Of a DNA stretch of 64,000 nucleotides, positions 12,280 to 23,314 are shown piece after piece; the stretch's first letter is position 1; each line of letters opens with the position of its first letter. Source of the DNA: Platynereis dumerilii (Eukaryota; Annelida; Polychaeta; Phyllodocida; Nereididae); the NCBI GenBank assembly GCA_026936325.1, contig JAPTHN010000110.1, forward strand, positions 1 to 64,000. The letters are read 5' to 3'. The translations under genes were made by a program, and so were the position numbers. A model generated the notes under the pieces. It ran no database searches. It was not told the DNA's origin and saw only the letters and a program-made list of their open reading frames with translations.

Positions 12280-12475
12280 TTCACTCTTAAAAAAACGGTT
12301 TTATATGGAACCTTTAAGGGTTCTATAAGCTGGTATAGATAAGGAACCCTAAAAGGTTCTTTACTCAATTTTAAAAAGGTTCCAACAGCAAACAAAAACA
12401 ATATTTAGATAATCCAGCTGCTATTTTTCGGCTGTGGGTTCTTCATATATACCATCAAGAACCTTTTGCATAAAG
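12280..12475. repeat. AGGTTCT/AGAACCT foldback repeat
   Basis: The motif GGAACCT/AGGTTCC/GGTTCT recurs at least five times in both orientations (for example 12308-12326, 12341-12360, 12375-12382). This gives imperfect self-complementarity, as in a small MITE. It lies in the upstream region of the peptide gene. Confidence 0.5.
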
Positions 12476-12758
12476 AATGTTGTAAGCAGCATGAAATGTG
12501 TAGTTAGACATATGCTGTGATATGATAGTTATTGATGAATTTAAATTTTTTAATAATTAAACCTACTCTTATGAAACTGATAAACAATGGATGATGTGGC
12601 AACCTCCAACCCAATCGTTATTATTTCATATTAGCTGTTTATACAATATGACACTTTTTGATATAATTTTATTGGGGTTTCATATATGAAGTTTGTTCAG
12701 AGGATTTTTCGTGTCAGATTTTGATAAGTTTGTTATTTAATTACCTCTGAAAATTTGG

Positions 12759-12766
12759 TATAAAAG
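12759..12766 (+). promoter_or_regulatory. TATA box of the peptide-precursor gene
   Basis: TATAAAAG sits about 30 bp before the likely start of a short non-coding first exon whose 3' border is CAG/GTAAGT at 12813/12814. Position and sequence fit a core promoter well. No other TATAAAA match lies close by on this strand. Confidence 0.75.
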
Positions 12767-12789
12767 AGTGGTGGGTTCTTGACCTAACA

Positions 12790-12813
12790 TCACCTTCACT
12801 GCTGAGGTATCAG
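12790..12813 (+). other. Non-coding exon 1 (5' UTR) of the peptide-precursor gene
   Basis: The start is estimated at about 30 bp after the TATA box. The end is set by a strong donor (CAG/GTAAGTA). The 145-bp intron that follows ends at 12958 with TTATTCAG, one base before the bases GA that lead into the initiator ATG. Confidence 0.6.
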
Positions 12814-12959
12814 GTAAGTACAGATCTAATTGCATGCTTTTGAAAGGTTAATTTCTTTGTGACTTTTAAATGTGCGAGAGGAGATTGTTTTGGAATTTTT
12901 ACCGGTTTAGAATAACTTTTCATTAACAAGATAATAAGGTCATTTTCATGTTATTCAGG

Positions 12960-13064
12960 ATGAAGACTTCACTTCTGTTGTTCAACGTGGCCCTTGTCTG
13001 CCTCGTGGGCCTGGCCTTCGGAGATGACGCTGTTGACGAAATGGATCCGATTGAGACAAAAGCT
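12960..13064 (+). CDS. Coding exon 2: signal peptide and start of acidic pro-region
   Basis: There are 35 codons in phase 0. The ATG comes one codon after the splice acceptor. A K-T-S head, a hydrophobic core (LLLFNVALVCLVGLAF) and a probable cut after G21 precede DDAVDEMDP. The donor is GCT/GTGAGT. The next exons, 24 nt (14303-14326, MNEEEDRE) and 61 nt (14668-14728), extend the acidic part. Confidence 0.85.
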
Positions 13065-16000
13065 GTGAGTATCTACTCATTCTAAATTCTGTTTTGCTTT
13101 TTATTAATATCCCACAATAGGCAGTGAAGTTCTGGCAAAAAACCATGTGATTCACATCATGTGGTTCATCGTTGTGAACCACATGCATCTCATTATCTGA
13201 CGTCGTTATGTAAACAATGGGCAGTGAAGTGATGACGTCACAATGTTTTGACGCACTGATTGGTCGGTATGGTTGCTAGGGATCTTTTTGGGGTCATTCA
13301 AAGAAAATAGTGCCTCTTGAAATTATCACTTCTTTTGATTGGAGGATTATTTTTATTGTGGAATATTAAATAAAACTTAATGGGAGTGTGGCTCACAGCA
13401 ATGAACCTCACTCATGTCAGGTCTGCTGCAGAATAAACACTCATCCTTCAGACTCGTGTTGTATTCTTCCGCGACCTGACATTCATGAGGTTCATTGCTG
13501 TGAACCACACTCCCATTAAGTTTTATTATAATATGCAATATGGGTAAGAGATATAGTACGTCAGACAAGATGACATTTCGCCTTGTAGCTCAGCTCATAT
13601 TGCATCTGGGGTTTTGTTTGATGGCTTGTCTGATACCCCTATTACCTGGCCTCGTCCCTATTTAACAATGAAATAACTGAGGTGTAATGGTAGGGCTACA
13701 CAAGCTACTATCTTCAGTGTCAAATTGTAAATGTGACTATACGGAGTTGTCCCTATACCGGAAACTGAAACCACAAATCAAGCAGGTAATACTCTGGAAG
13801 TGTTTTTTAGGGCGTTAAGAACGACTCGGTGTAATTACAATTCAATTTGAATCATTTTTTGTTGGGTCAATTCCGATATTTTCAATTTTTCCGGGAAATT
13901 TTTAACAAAAAAAAGCCAGATTCTGATTCACAACATTTACACATGGTTTATGGTGTTTCATATACCGAATGGCCTTCGAAGAAGATTAAAGTATGCCATT
14001 GAGCCTTCTGAAACCAGGGAAGCTGAATCAGGCCAAAAAATGGTCTAAAAAAGCATGCGTATGCATTTTCATTAAAGCCGGAGTGGTTGGGCACAAGTTG
14101 CATGCCACAATATTTTCATTTTTCCCCACAACCAATATAAACCACTGGCATATTGAAATTGCTAAAAAAGTTTTTTTCAGCCAATCCTAGTGGTGTAGGT
14201 CCCGTTTTCGGTTAATTTTTTAACCCCAATGTTTCTTCAGGAGGGCTGTGATTACTATGGTTGTGAACAAAGTCACTAACCTTGATAAAATTCTGTTTTC
14301 AGATGAATGAGGAGGAGGATAGAGAGGTAGGTTTCTCTTTGTGGCTTTGCTTTCTATAATTTTGCACACGCTTCATCTTTTTTTGGGCCTGTTTGCTTCA
14401 GCTGATCTGAAGTGTTCTGGAATTCTGGATCCATCTGAACTGAACCCTGCCGTGGAGAAGGATCCACTGATCAGTGATCCAGATCCAGATCCTGTAGGAT
14501 CTGACACGAAAAATTTGAGGATCCATGGATCCAGATCCAGATCATCTGGATCTTTCTGAAACAAACGCCAATCCTGATCTGGATTCACGGATCCACATTT
14601 TTTTCAGCACTGATCACCTGAAACAAACGAAACCTTCATTGTTCATTGAGTTTATATATTTTTCCAGCTCCAGGACAATTTGGCCATCCCTGAGGAAGAA
14701 GCCAGAGATCTCGATACGGAGGATACTGGTTAGTAAATAAGCATCAATATGTGAATGACTTCAGTCTTGGGGCATTAGCAAAACAATGTATGTTTACATA
14801 ACGTGACAATTCAAAAAATATATCATCCTGAAAAATATGTATAAACCGTTAGGCTACTTTGACCAGCGGCATCTGTTTCATTTTAAAGCGGTTTGGCAAA
14901 TCAGACCGAAGCCTTCAAGGATGAGGCCCAGTGGAAATTACCTTTTTTTTGCATTAGCCAAACAATGTACATGTACATAAAGTGACAATTAAAAAAATAT
15001 ATCAACCTGAAAAATATGTATAAACCGGTACTTTCACCAGCGGCTTCTATTTCATTTTAAAGCAGTTGGCCAAATCAGACTGAAGCCTTCATGGATGTCC
15101 AGGGGAAATTTCCTTTTTTTGGCATGCACAGGCCTAAACATGTATGCTTTGGCCAGCCCCACCTGAACTGATGCCATTGAATTTGTTGTTGATGTACTTA
15201 TTCAGCTACCAGATGAAGGAAACAAATATCACTGCTGTTGATTTCCATAAATGTTGTCATAATAGAAAAAAGTACACCAGGACTTCTCATATGTTGGTAA
15301 TGACACAGCTCATTTCACTCTTTGTATTTTCAGATGACGAGCGTGAGCTCTCTGAAGAGCGCAGAAAAATATTTGGTTGGAAAACCAGATTGGCAATCAA
15401 AGCAGGAAAGTGCCTTGTTGGAAAGTGCAAGAAAACTGGTGAGTAGCTATTTAGGCCAGAACAAATTGTTGTAAGGATTTCAGATTTTGGTCGGTTTACT
15501 TATAACAGTTCAAAAATTAACTTCTTGTTCCTTCAGAAGAAAAGCGAGACCACCAAGAGGAGCGTAGGAAAATATTTGGTTGGAAAACTAGATTGGCCAT
15601 CAAAGCAGGAAAAGGAATAGCTGGGAAGTTCAAGAAAACTGGTGAGTTATTATTTTGAAAGCGTTATTCAAAGGTACAGAAGATCCATGGTGAGAAAAAA
15701 AATCCCGTTTGAACATGGGAAAAATTGGTCACTGAATTTCCAAAAACTTCTCCAAAGGGAATTAAAAAAAAAATTCTCTTGTAAAAAATTTATACAACCT
15801 TGAAGGCAAGGTAATATCAGGGGGTAAATTTGAATTAATCTCTTTCTAAAAACATTTGACTGAAATTTTGACACAATAATGGACATGAAGTCTAAAAGAC
15901 CTTACTCATTTGTAATTAATAAAATAGTTCAACGAATTCATCTCTCTTTTTAGATGAGAAGCTAGAGTGCTACAAAAAAATAATCAGTTGGAATCCTAAT

Positions 16001-16993
16001 TTAGCTCTCTCATAAGGTTGCAAAGTATATGGAAAGTGCAGAGATAAACCTGGTGAGCTATTATTTAGGCCACTGTAAAATTATATTATTATTTAATGGA
16101 CGACACATTTATAACTAGCCTGTAAATACAGAGCAATGGGCAAAATACTTTTTAAAATATAAATTTTTTCGAACCAACTTTTTCAAGTGAAAAGCTAGCC
16201 TAAAAGTATGTCAGGACTTGTCACATCTATGCCGATAATGTCATTACAATTCAGATTTTCACTCTAATTTTTTCTTCAGAGGAAAAGAGAGACCACCCAG
16301 AGGAGCGCAGAAAGATATTTGGTTGGAAAACCAGACTGGCCATCAAAGCAGGAAAAGGCATAGCTGGGAAGTTCAAGAAAACTGGTGAGTTAATTAATTT
16401 TAGACATCACCAAGATACTTATACCATTGGAAAAACCGGTATCTAACTGACAATATTGCATGTTAGCGCCCGGCTAGAAAAAAATCAGATTATGGTTTAT
16501 TTTGCTAAAATTATAAGTTAAAATAAATAATAGAAGAAGCATATGATGTCTAAGTCACTTAGACACCTCTTTGTCAGGTCCTAACATGCATTTTTGTCAG
16601 TTAGATCCCTCCCTCCGGTCGGGATCTAACTGACAAAAATGCATGTTAGAACCCTCCAAATCGGTGTCTAACTAATACGCGATTTAGGCCACAACAAATT
16701 GTTGTAAGGATTATAGATTTTGGTGCTTTCACTTATAACAGTTCAACAATTCACTGATTGTTCTTTCAGAAGAAAAGCGAGACCACACAGAAGAACGCAG
16801 AAAGATATTTGGTTGGAAAACCAGACTGGCCATCAAAGCAGGAAAAGGCATAGCTGGGAAGTTCAAGAAAACTGGTGAGTTGCTATTTAGGCCACAACAA
16901 ATTGTTGTATGGATTTCAGATTTTCGTCTTTCATTTATAACATTTCCATTGCAATTTTTAATTCGCATCATTCCTGTTTTAGATGAGGAGTAA
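12960..16993 (+). CDS. Secreted multi-copy cationic peptide precursor (probable antimicrobial), split gene
   Basis: Coding exons are 12960-13064, 14303-14326, 14668-14728, 15334-15438, 15537-15641, 16280-16384, 16770-16874 and 16983-16993, all bounded by AG/GT. They predict 206 residues. Residues 1 to about 21 form a signal peptide (MKTSLLLFNVALVCLVGLAFG). An acidic pro-region follows (rich in D and E, about 42 residues). Four 35-residue units come next, each with acidic spacer, EERRK, IFGWKTRLAIKAGK, a G-rich turn and KKTG; the segment from K after RR to KKTG is 25 residues, net +8, with no acidic residue. KR in EEKRDH and RR in EERRK look like convertase sites. The precursor should be secreted and cut into several amphipathic helical peptides. 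Acidic spacers balancing basic peptides are usual in antimicrobial precursors. A neuropeptide or other bioactive precursor is the alternative. I do not recognise the family. Confidence 0.8.
13370..13528. repeat. Foldback (hairpin) repeat in intron 2
   Basis: Arms of about 53 bp (13370-13422 and 13474-13528) are near-perfect inverted copies (for example AATGGGAGTGTGG against CCACACTCCCATT) with a loop of about 50 bp. A related, weaker inverted pair (GTGGTTCA/TGAACCAC) sits at 13160-13183. This looks like a small MITE inserted in the 1.24-kb intron. Confidence 0.8.
14425..14605. repeat. GATC-dense patch in intron 3
   Basis: GGATCC, AGATCC, TGATCA and ATCTGGATC words are packed here, with about 17 GATC sites in under 200 bp. 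Several of them pair into short inverted repeats. It is not coding, because the surrounding splice sites place it within the intron. Confidence 0.7.
15334..15438 (+). CDS. Peptide-unit exon 1 (cysteine variant)
   Basis: 105 nt, phase 1 at both ends. It encodes the spacer DDERELSEERRK, then IFGWKTRLAIKAGK followed by CLVGKCKKTG. Unlike the other units it carries two cysteines five residues apart in place of G and F, so this peptide could form a disulfide or a dimer. Its spacer also differs from the EEKRDH spacer of the later units. Confidence 0.85.
15537..15641 (+). CDS. Peptide-unit exon 2
   Basis: 105 nt, phase 1/1. EEKRDHQEERRK spacer, then IFGWKTRLAIKAGK and GIAGKFKKTG. KR and RR flank the acidic spacer. 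The intron before it (from 15439) and those before and after the last unit share long similar stretches, showing that exon and intron were copied together. Confidence 0.88.
15954..16052 (+). pseudogene. Degenerate peptide-unit exon
   Basis: It lies between good acceptor (TTTTTAG) and donor (CCTG/GTGAGC) sites and aligns with the other units: DEKLE at the start, KKIISWNPNLALS where the cationic core should be, then GCKVYGKC near the end. It is 99 nt long and contains an in-frame stop, so including it would end the protein early. It is probably skipped or spliced in only rarely. The retained GKC shows kinship with the cysteine-bearing first unit. Confidence 0.75.
16280..16384 (+). CDS. Peptide-unit exon 3
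   Basis: 105 nt, phase 1/1. EEKRDHPEERRK, then IFGWKTRLAIKAGK, GIAGKFKKTG. The peptide core is identical to units 2 and 4; the difference is P in the spacer. Confidence 0.88.
16548..16675. repeat. Hairpin repeat between peptide exons 3 and 4
   Basis: 33-bp arms at 16577-16609 and 16621-16653 differ at one position (TAACATGCATTTTTGTCAG against CTGACAAAAATGCATGTTA), and weaker pairing extends outward to AGACACC/GGTGTCT. A third partial copy (ATCTAACTGACAATATTGCATGTTAG, diverged) lies at about 16440. It is a small MITE that lengthened an intron of about 100 bp to about 385 bp. Confidence 0.85.
16770..16874 (+). CDS. Peptide-unit exon 4
   Basis: 105 nt, phase 1/1. EEKRDHTEERRK, then IFGWKTRLAIKAGK, GIAGKFKKTG. 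It is nearly identical to exon 3 at DNA level over the peptide core. The last coding exon (16983-16993) then adds only DEE and the TAA stop. Confidence 0.88.
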
Positions 16994-17037
16994 TGACCAC
17001 CACAAGTTCCTCTGCATTTGTGAAGAAGATATTCTGT

Positions 17038-18325
17038 CATAGATTTGATGATGAACTTGTGAATAAAAAATTCAGCATTAATCGTCTTTTGTCTGTTAAC
17101 CTTTGTTTTGTAAGCACCAGTATTGCTCTAAATGCCAAATGCATAAGGTATTACACAAATCTGACAAATCATTAAAAAATCGGGCAAACCATCTGCAAAT
17201 TGAAGAATGATATTGGAACTGCTGGCTCAAACAGATCACTACCAGAACAATAGAACATAACAGTGATTAAACAGAATGATCACTTCATTAGTAAAGCAAA
17301 GGACAACGGGTTCATGAACCTGATACCAGAAGAGATCTCATCTGAAAGTCGATCGAATCAGCCATATAATCCGAAAACAAAAAACCATTCTTCGGTACTC
17401 ACCAAAAGTACAAAATGTTGTGACAATTTCAGATTTCAAGGTGCTTGAAATATCAATAAACTGGAAAAAGATAAAGCTTGTGGTTACTATAATATATTCC
17501 TGCTTGGATCTTTAAAGCAGATCCAGAAGCACTTTGCATGGGTCTCCTTGATGATTATTAGTAACCAATGGATAAATCTAAGTTGCTAGTTTTCTTGGTT
17601 CCTGTATGCATGCACGTTATCTGCTGTCTTTAAAAAAAATGACTGTATGTTCCTTTTACATTGCTGGATCTCCTGAAATGATAATCCTAGTCATAAATCT
17701 CGACATGTTTTTTTTTTCATCTTGTTTGGGTCTCCCGGAGATGTTAGGCCTGCTGTGGCTGTCATTTTGGCGCATGGATCAGTCAAACTTGTGTGTGACA
17801 AATATTTTTATTGTTGATTTTGACGACATATAGATCCTTGGGGGCTGGGTGAACGAACAATATTGGCATTTGCGTGTTTCCATATTGAGCATAAAATGGT
17901 GTCTTCCATTTGAAGGTCCCACTTGCAGCGTCATTTTTATAGGTGGTGGGATGAACCAACCAAGTTTGGCCGTATCCCAGGGCAAGCAATTTAAAAAGTG
18001 AAGTGAAGCATATATAAGTCAAAATGATCCTATCAACACATATATTTTTAGCCAAGTGAACTCCCCACGTTTTCAGGCTTGTTGCTAGCATTCCCAATCC
18101 TCATGACCATCTATGCCATTTATTATTTAAAACAATAAATATATCAGTACTTTGTTGTTTTGATCCATGACACAAGCAAAGGAAGCTGGCATGAATTTCT
18201 TCACATAATAATGAGCATTCAAGCGAAATGTCAACTTCCTACATTCATGATAAGAGCCACAGTTGACAGATGTCGGGCTGTTGGAACTTCAATCCGGTAA
18301 AGTTGCCCCACCATGCAACGTTTGA
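17038..18325 (+). repeat. Outer inverted repeat, left copy (LINE-containing)
   Basis: It matches the reverse complement of 29855-33072 over its whole length apart from an inserted element there. The part at about 17.26-17.6 kb shows LINE RT-like words (KLEKDKACGYYN, LGSLKQIQKHF) in broken frames. The part at 17.7-18.3 kb includes GCCCCACCATGCAAC at its inner end. Either two copies of one repeat inserted in opposite directions, or these are the long terminal arms of one larger element. Confidence 0.8.
17062..17067 (+). terminator. Poly(A) signal AATAAA of the peptide gene
   Basis: The first AATAAA after the stop codon, about 70 bp downstream. It lies inside the left arm of the outer inverted repeat, whose matching arm has the same AATAAA near 33.05 kb, so the gene's 3' end appears to be supplied by repeat DNA. 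Confidence 0.6.
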
Positions 18326-19390
18326 TATTGCTGCACTTCCGTTATATATTTTCAATGTTTGACTTACAGTATGTCTCAACTTGCATGCGAACTTGAATTA
18401 GGCACTTTTTCTACAGGCTGTGGAAATCCAATGCATTGACCTAGAGCAATGTAAATAGTTAGATTTACTAGAACTAAGTCGGGAGTGGTGCTGCAGTGAT
18501 TTTGTTTGTGACGTCATGGCCCATTGTGCCCATTGTTTGCATCACAGATGTCAACAAATTTGTGGAAATGGACTGCCGACGTCAAAAATTGCCAAAAATC
18601 GGGCAAAAACGGCACCAAAACATCGCGAAAATGTGACAAACAGATTACAAATCAGCTCATCTACCTGTGAGTATGTGTAGATCGACTGTACGATTTTCAG
18701 ATACTGAGCAATCAGGCCAAACACCAGTTCGCATGTTGGATGAGACAAACTGTAATGTTGCTACCAGATGCATGAAAAATAAGAAACAAATGAATCACTA
18801 AAAGAAAAAGACATGGTTCATAAAGCGTTATCATGCAATTAGCATAAAATATCATCATTAAGAATTTGTCAATACATGATAAATTTTTATTGTTTTTCGT
18901 ATTATTATTCTTTCTACACTTCTTTTCTCCGATTTTCATGAAACTTGGCCACAGGGGACCTCCAGGCCTGAAACATACCACATTCAGAAAAAAGTGACCT
19001 TGACCTAATTTTCAAGATAACAGAGTCTTTTAAACATGAAATTTCCTATATTTTGATTGTCTATTTTTGGCAATTTGAGAGGTAAATATTGGTCCTACAG
19101 AGTTCAAACATTTAAATGACCCCCTTTAGATCACATACTGGAAACATGGTAAAAATATTGGTTTTGACCTAGAAAGGAATTTTCTAGGTCAAACTCAAGG
19201 TCAAATATTAGGCGAAATTGGACCTACAGCTGTATGAGATATTTAGTTTTTGCTCACTGAGAAATAACAAAAGGGTTTGTATTATCTCCTGAGAGCTTAG
19301 TGTCATAATACCCTAGAGGATCCATATAAAGTTTGAAGACCCTCGGAATGACCGACATTGCACCATTGATATCACAAGATCAAAAAATAG
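18326..19390. other. Repeat-like DNA with CAAGGTCA motifs
   Basis: No gene. At 18.96-19.21 kb the words TGACCTTGACCTA and AAACTCAAGGTCAAATATT recur in both orientations, a pattern of dispersed invertebrate repeats. The remainder is unremarkable. Confidence 0.45.
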
Positions 19391-22170
19391 CATGCAATGC
19401 ATTAGACCTGTTCAAAAAAGACTTTTTATCTTATTTTAATGCAGGATGCAGTGATTCCCATTCTCCAAGCTGTAGAATGACTAAATATGACATTTTTTTC
19501 AATTTTGGACTTTGGGAATGCCTGCCTCATGAGCCATGAAGTTTTAATGTTTAATTTCATCAAAAACGCCAAAAATATGAGAGGGGGTGTTATATTTTGC
19601 CTCATATCTTTATCAGAGTTAACTATAGAACAACATGGATGGTATCATTTGAAAGCTAATTAAAATATCTTTCAAATGAGACCAATAACTTGGTATTTGA
19701 GACATTTTCAGATATTTTCAAAGCAGAAATGTGTAACTTTTAGGGAAAATGTTGAAGTCGAGTGGTGTATTTTGCCTCATATGCTCATCCAAATTGAACA
19801 TAGAGTGCATGAGTGGTATTGTATGAATGACTGTAAAGTTTTCCTTAAACTGATGCCACATTTTAAAATTAATTGGTATCCTAGTGGTCTCCAAAATAAT
19901 ATATTCTTCTTTTTTGGGAACTTCTGAAAGATCACATTACAAAATACAGCAAGTAATATTTCAGAAAAGTGCAATTTTGAAAATATAAAGTAAACTTGTA
20001 CAATAATTATTCACATTCATTAGTTAAGGTATTTGTCATGCTGCAGTACACATATTTTTTCTATGAGAAACGACATTAAATAAATATTTACATACATAAA
20101 CAAAATAATGTACATTTTGAGATCACTTGAGCCAGGAACCTTGTACAAAAATTATAATTTTATAATTGTTTGCAGCTAAAGATAGATCAGTAAGTTAATC
20201 ATTTTAATGGTTGGAGCAGATTACAACTTGTATCAAATTATAACCTGTTTTCAGACCTTATATTAAAAAATGTGGCCGCTGCAGGAAATTAGGAATATTT
20301 TAAGTAGTCTAACTTAAACTGTTTATGCCTAATTGTGATGGAGTGTGACAAAACAAGCTGTTGTACAGGCAGCCAATGGGAGGCTGTGACTGAAGTTGCT
20401 TGAAGGAGGTTTGAGCAGTTGAAAGTTTGGTTGACTGAAAAGCAAAAAACAAAAAAAAAACATGTGCACAGTGTCTACAGTTTACTAGAAACAACTTGGT
20501 CTCACAAAATGTGGAAACAAGTAATCAACTAACAGTTTTCATTTGATCAGCTTAATTTTGCAATCCCAGCAAAACTGTTCAGTAAATGAAAACAAACAGG
20601 ACTAACAATGAAATTGCAGACATAGTGAAACTGCGAAATAAACAATTCCCCAAAAGTGCCCATTTTAAATCATTGTTAAGTCTTGGATAGTTCTGGATTT
20701 TGTTGCATTGTGATGATACTGAGTCTCTTTGTCTGAGCCCAAGCACCTTGAAGTTTATGAATGATACATCAGTCAGCATAAACTTGGAAAGAACAAGTAC
20801 AACATGTGTGGCAGAGTGGCTTTGCTCTACAATCTACATGCTCAAACAATACGCCAGTACTACTAAACATAAGTCGCACAATTAATTATAAGAATTTACC
20901 AGAAAGCAACATATCCAGAACAGTTTTGTTGGGTGACTCATTTTTCTAGTGGGGGCTTATAATGGTAGGAAAGAGGACAGTTTCAAAAACTCACATTCAA
21001 AAGTTGTGTTAACAGTCTCAGCTACCCTTAACAAGTCATTATAGACGGTGTCTATGGAACCATGTTACGCTGCAATTGCTGTTTCAATTTATATTTGTGA
21101 TATTAGGCCCTCAAGTTTGTCATAGTATTAGTGTATGAGGTAGTTTTAAGACATGAGTGATTTTCATTTTACTGTGTAGCCCTGCTATTGTCAATATTGT
21201 GTTAATCTTTGAGCAACATCAAAATGATTGAAGTCATTATTCATTTAGTGGCACAAGAACGTCAAGAAGGACACTTAGTTACTAATTTTACTATTACTAA
21301 AATTGGCAACTATGGCATACTGTTGCTCACAATGTCAAGTCAAGTGTAACAGCATTTCCTAGGACATGTAGCGTATTTGCTTCAAGTATGTGCCAAGGTA
21401 ACATAGGTAGTACTGGCTGTTGCAAAATAACACTACTAAAGTCATCAATAATATTTGTTCGCATCCAGCTAAAATACAACAATGTATAAATTTCCTGCCA
21501 GAAAGTCATTATAAGGACAGGGTAAAAGTATTTAAATGTTCCAATCAACAATATCAATGAAGTAATTTAATAAGACAAAAGATTTTGTAAATTTTCTGGT
21601 AATGCAGTGTCACTATGAATTCGATCAGACAGGGAAGTTCTTGAAATGGAGTAATTTCTGCACTAGAGACATCAAGTAGTATCTAAATAATTTTTTTAAT
21701 GGTGTCCATTTATAGATAACTTTACAGGTATTCAAATGATACCACTCAGGCTGCTGTATAATCAATTTGGATGAGTATATGTGGCAAAATACACCACTCG
21801 ACATCAACATTTTCCCTAAAAGTTGCACATTTCTGCTTTGAAGACAACTGAAGGTACCTCAAATACCAAGTTATTGGTCTCAATTGAAAGATATTTTAAT
21901 TAGCTTTCATATCATACCATCCATGTTGTTCTATAGTTAACTCTGATAAAGATATGAGGCAAAATATAACACCCCCTCTCATATTTTTGGCGTTTTTGAT
22001 GAAATTAAACATTAAAACTTCATGGCTCATGAGGCAGGCATTCCCAAAGTCCAAAATTGAAAAAAATGTCATATTTAGTCATTCTACAGCTTGGAGAATG
22101 GGAATCACTGCATCCTGCATTAAAATAAAATAAAAAGTCTTTTTTGAACAGGTCTACAATGCATGCACCG
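19391..22170. mobile_element. 2.8-kb element with terminal inverted repeats of about 530 bp
   Basis: 19391-19925 matches the reverse complement of 21640-22170 (for example GAGAGGGGGTGTTATATTTTG near 19580 against CAAAATATAACACCCCCTCTC near 21965). The loop of 1.7 kb has no ORF with recognisable domains. The long arms suggest a foldback or other long-TIR DNA element; no transposase is seen. Confidence 0.8.
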
Positions 22171-22261
22171 TGTCCTCGAGCTATTTGATAACCCCTTTTA
22201 ACTCAATGGGATATGATCATTACATTGACACATCTCTATAAATTGTTAAAGGTTACATTCT

Positions 22262-22328
22262 ATCCATCTATCTATCTATCTATCTATCTATCTAGCCATC
22301 TATCTATCTATCTATCTATCTGTCTATC
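22262..22328. repeat. (TATC)n microsatellite
   Basis: About 16 TATC units with small interruptions (AGCC and TGTC variants), just outside the long-TIR element. Confidence 0.95.
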
Positions 22329-22329
22329 T

Positions 22330-23314
22330 TGAGTGGTTGGCTGAAGCATAAATCTCAGGTTGTGGTGCACCCCACTATGTCACAGGGTGGAAGGGCCAAA
22401 GGGAAGAAGAAGATGCTTCTCCGAAATCGTCTGCTCAGCTAAGAGGAATTTGGGGGATTAAAGTTAACTATTTTGAGCAGTGAGTCATAAGATGAAAGCT
22501 AAGGCATCTTATGCAGCAGTGTAAACAATGGGCATCATAATGGCATCATAACTTTGGGTGGTTCTTGCATCTGTGAAATGCTTTTCGATCCACACCAACT
22601 TTGACATGTCAATTCCATTGATGACGACAAGGGCCCGAGGCCCTGCTCTCGGACACAAAAATTACTGCAGAATTGACCTGCTCATTTGTTAACATTGCAC
22701 CTGTACCCAAACTTTGACGACCTGTATCTCCAGTTCTAATTAAGCTACAGGAAAACTGAAAGCATATCTAAAAAGCTAGAGATTCTTCCCTAGTATTTGT
22801 TTCTATGCATTTAACACATCTCAACTGTTAAAAAGATTGCTGGACCCTGAAAAATTCATTAGTTACAATCATTTTGGAAAGCTGGGATTCTCCTCTTTAT
22901 TTCATTTAATGTACATTTTGTTGTGGCATAAAAAAGATCGGTCAACCCTGAGAAATTCATCTTTCACTCACCTTATCAAAGACTAGTTCTTCAGAGACTG
23001 GAATATCATATTTTATTTTAATTTGTGCAGTTATTGGCACAATTGCACCACAGTGGCAGTGTGCACCACAGTGACAGTTTGCACAATAAAAGCATGGTAA
23101 ATTCTTAGTCACTGACCTGAGTCAGTTACAGGGCTCTAGTTTTAAATTGATCAGCAATTTTTGTCTGAGTGGTTAAAAAAAATCACATGGGAAATATCAA
23201 AACACAATCAATGATATCATAATGTAAGTCAACTAGTTTAGAACTTTGTCTCACAAAGCAAATTAATTCCTCACACTTTCATTTCATTTGTCACAGCTTT
23301 TTTTGAAGAGACCT
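22330..23314. other. Intergenic DNA, no gene seen
   Basis: No ORF of interest. GTGGCAGTGTGCACCACAGTGACAG near 23.05 kb is a short direct repeat. A few bases before 23315 form the left target duplication (ACCT) of the next element. Confidence 0.45.
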
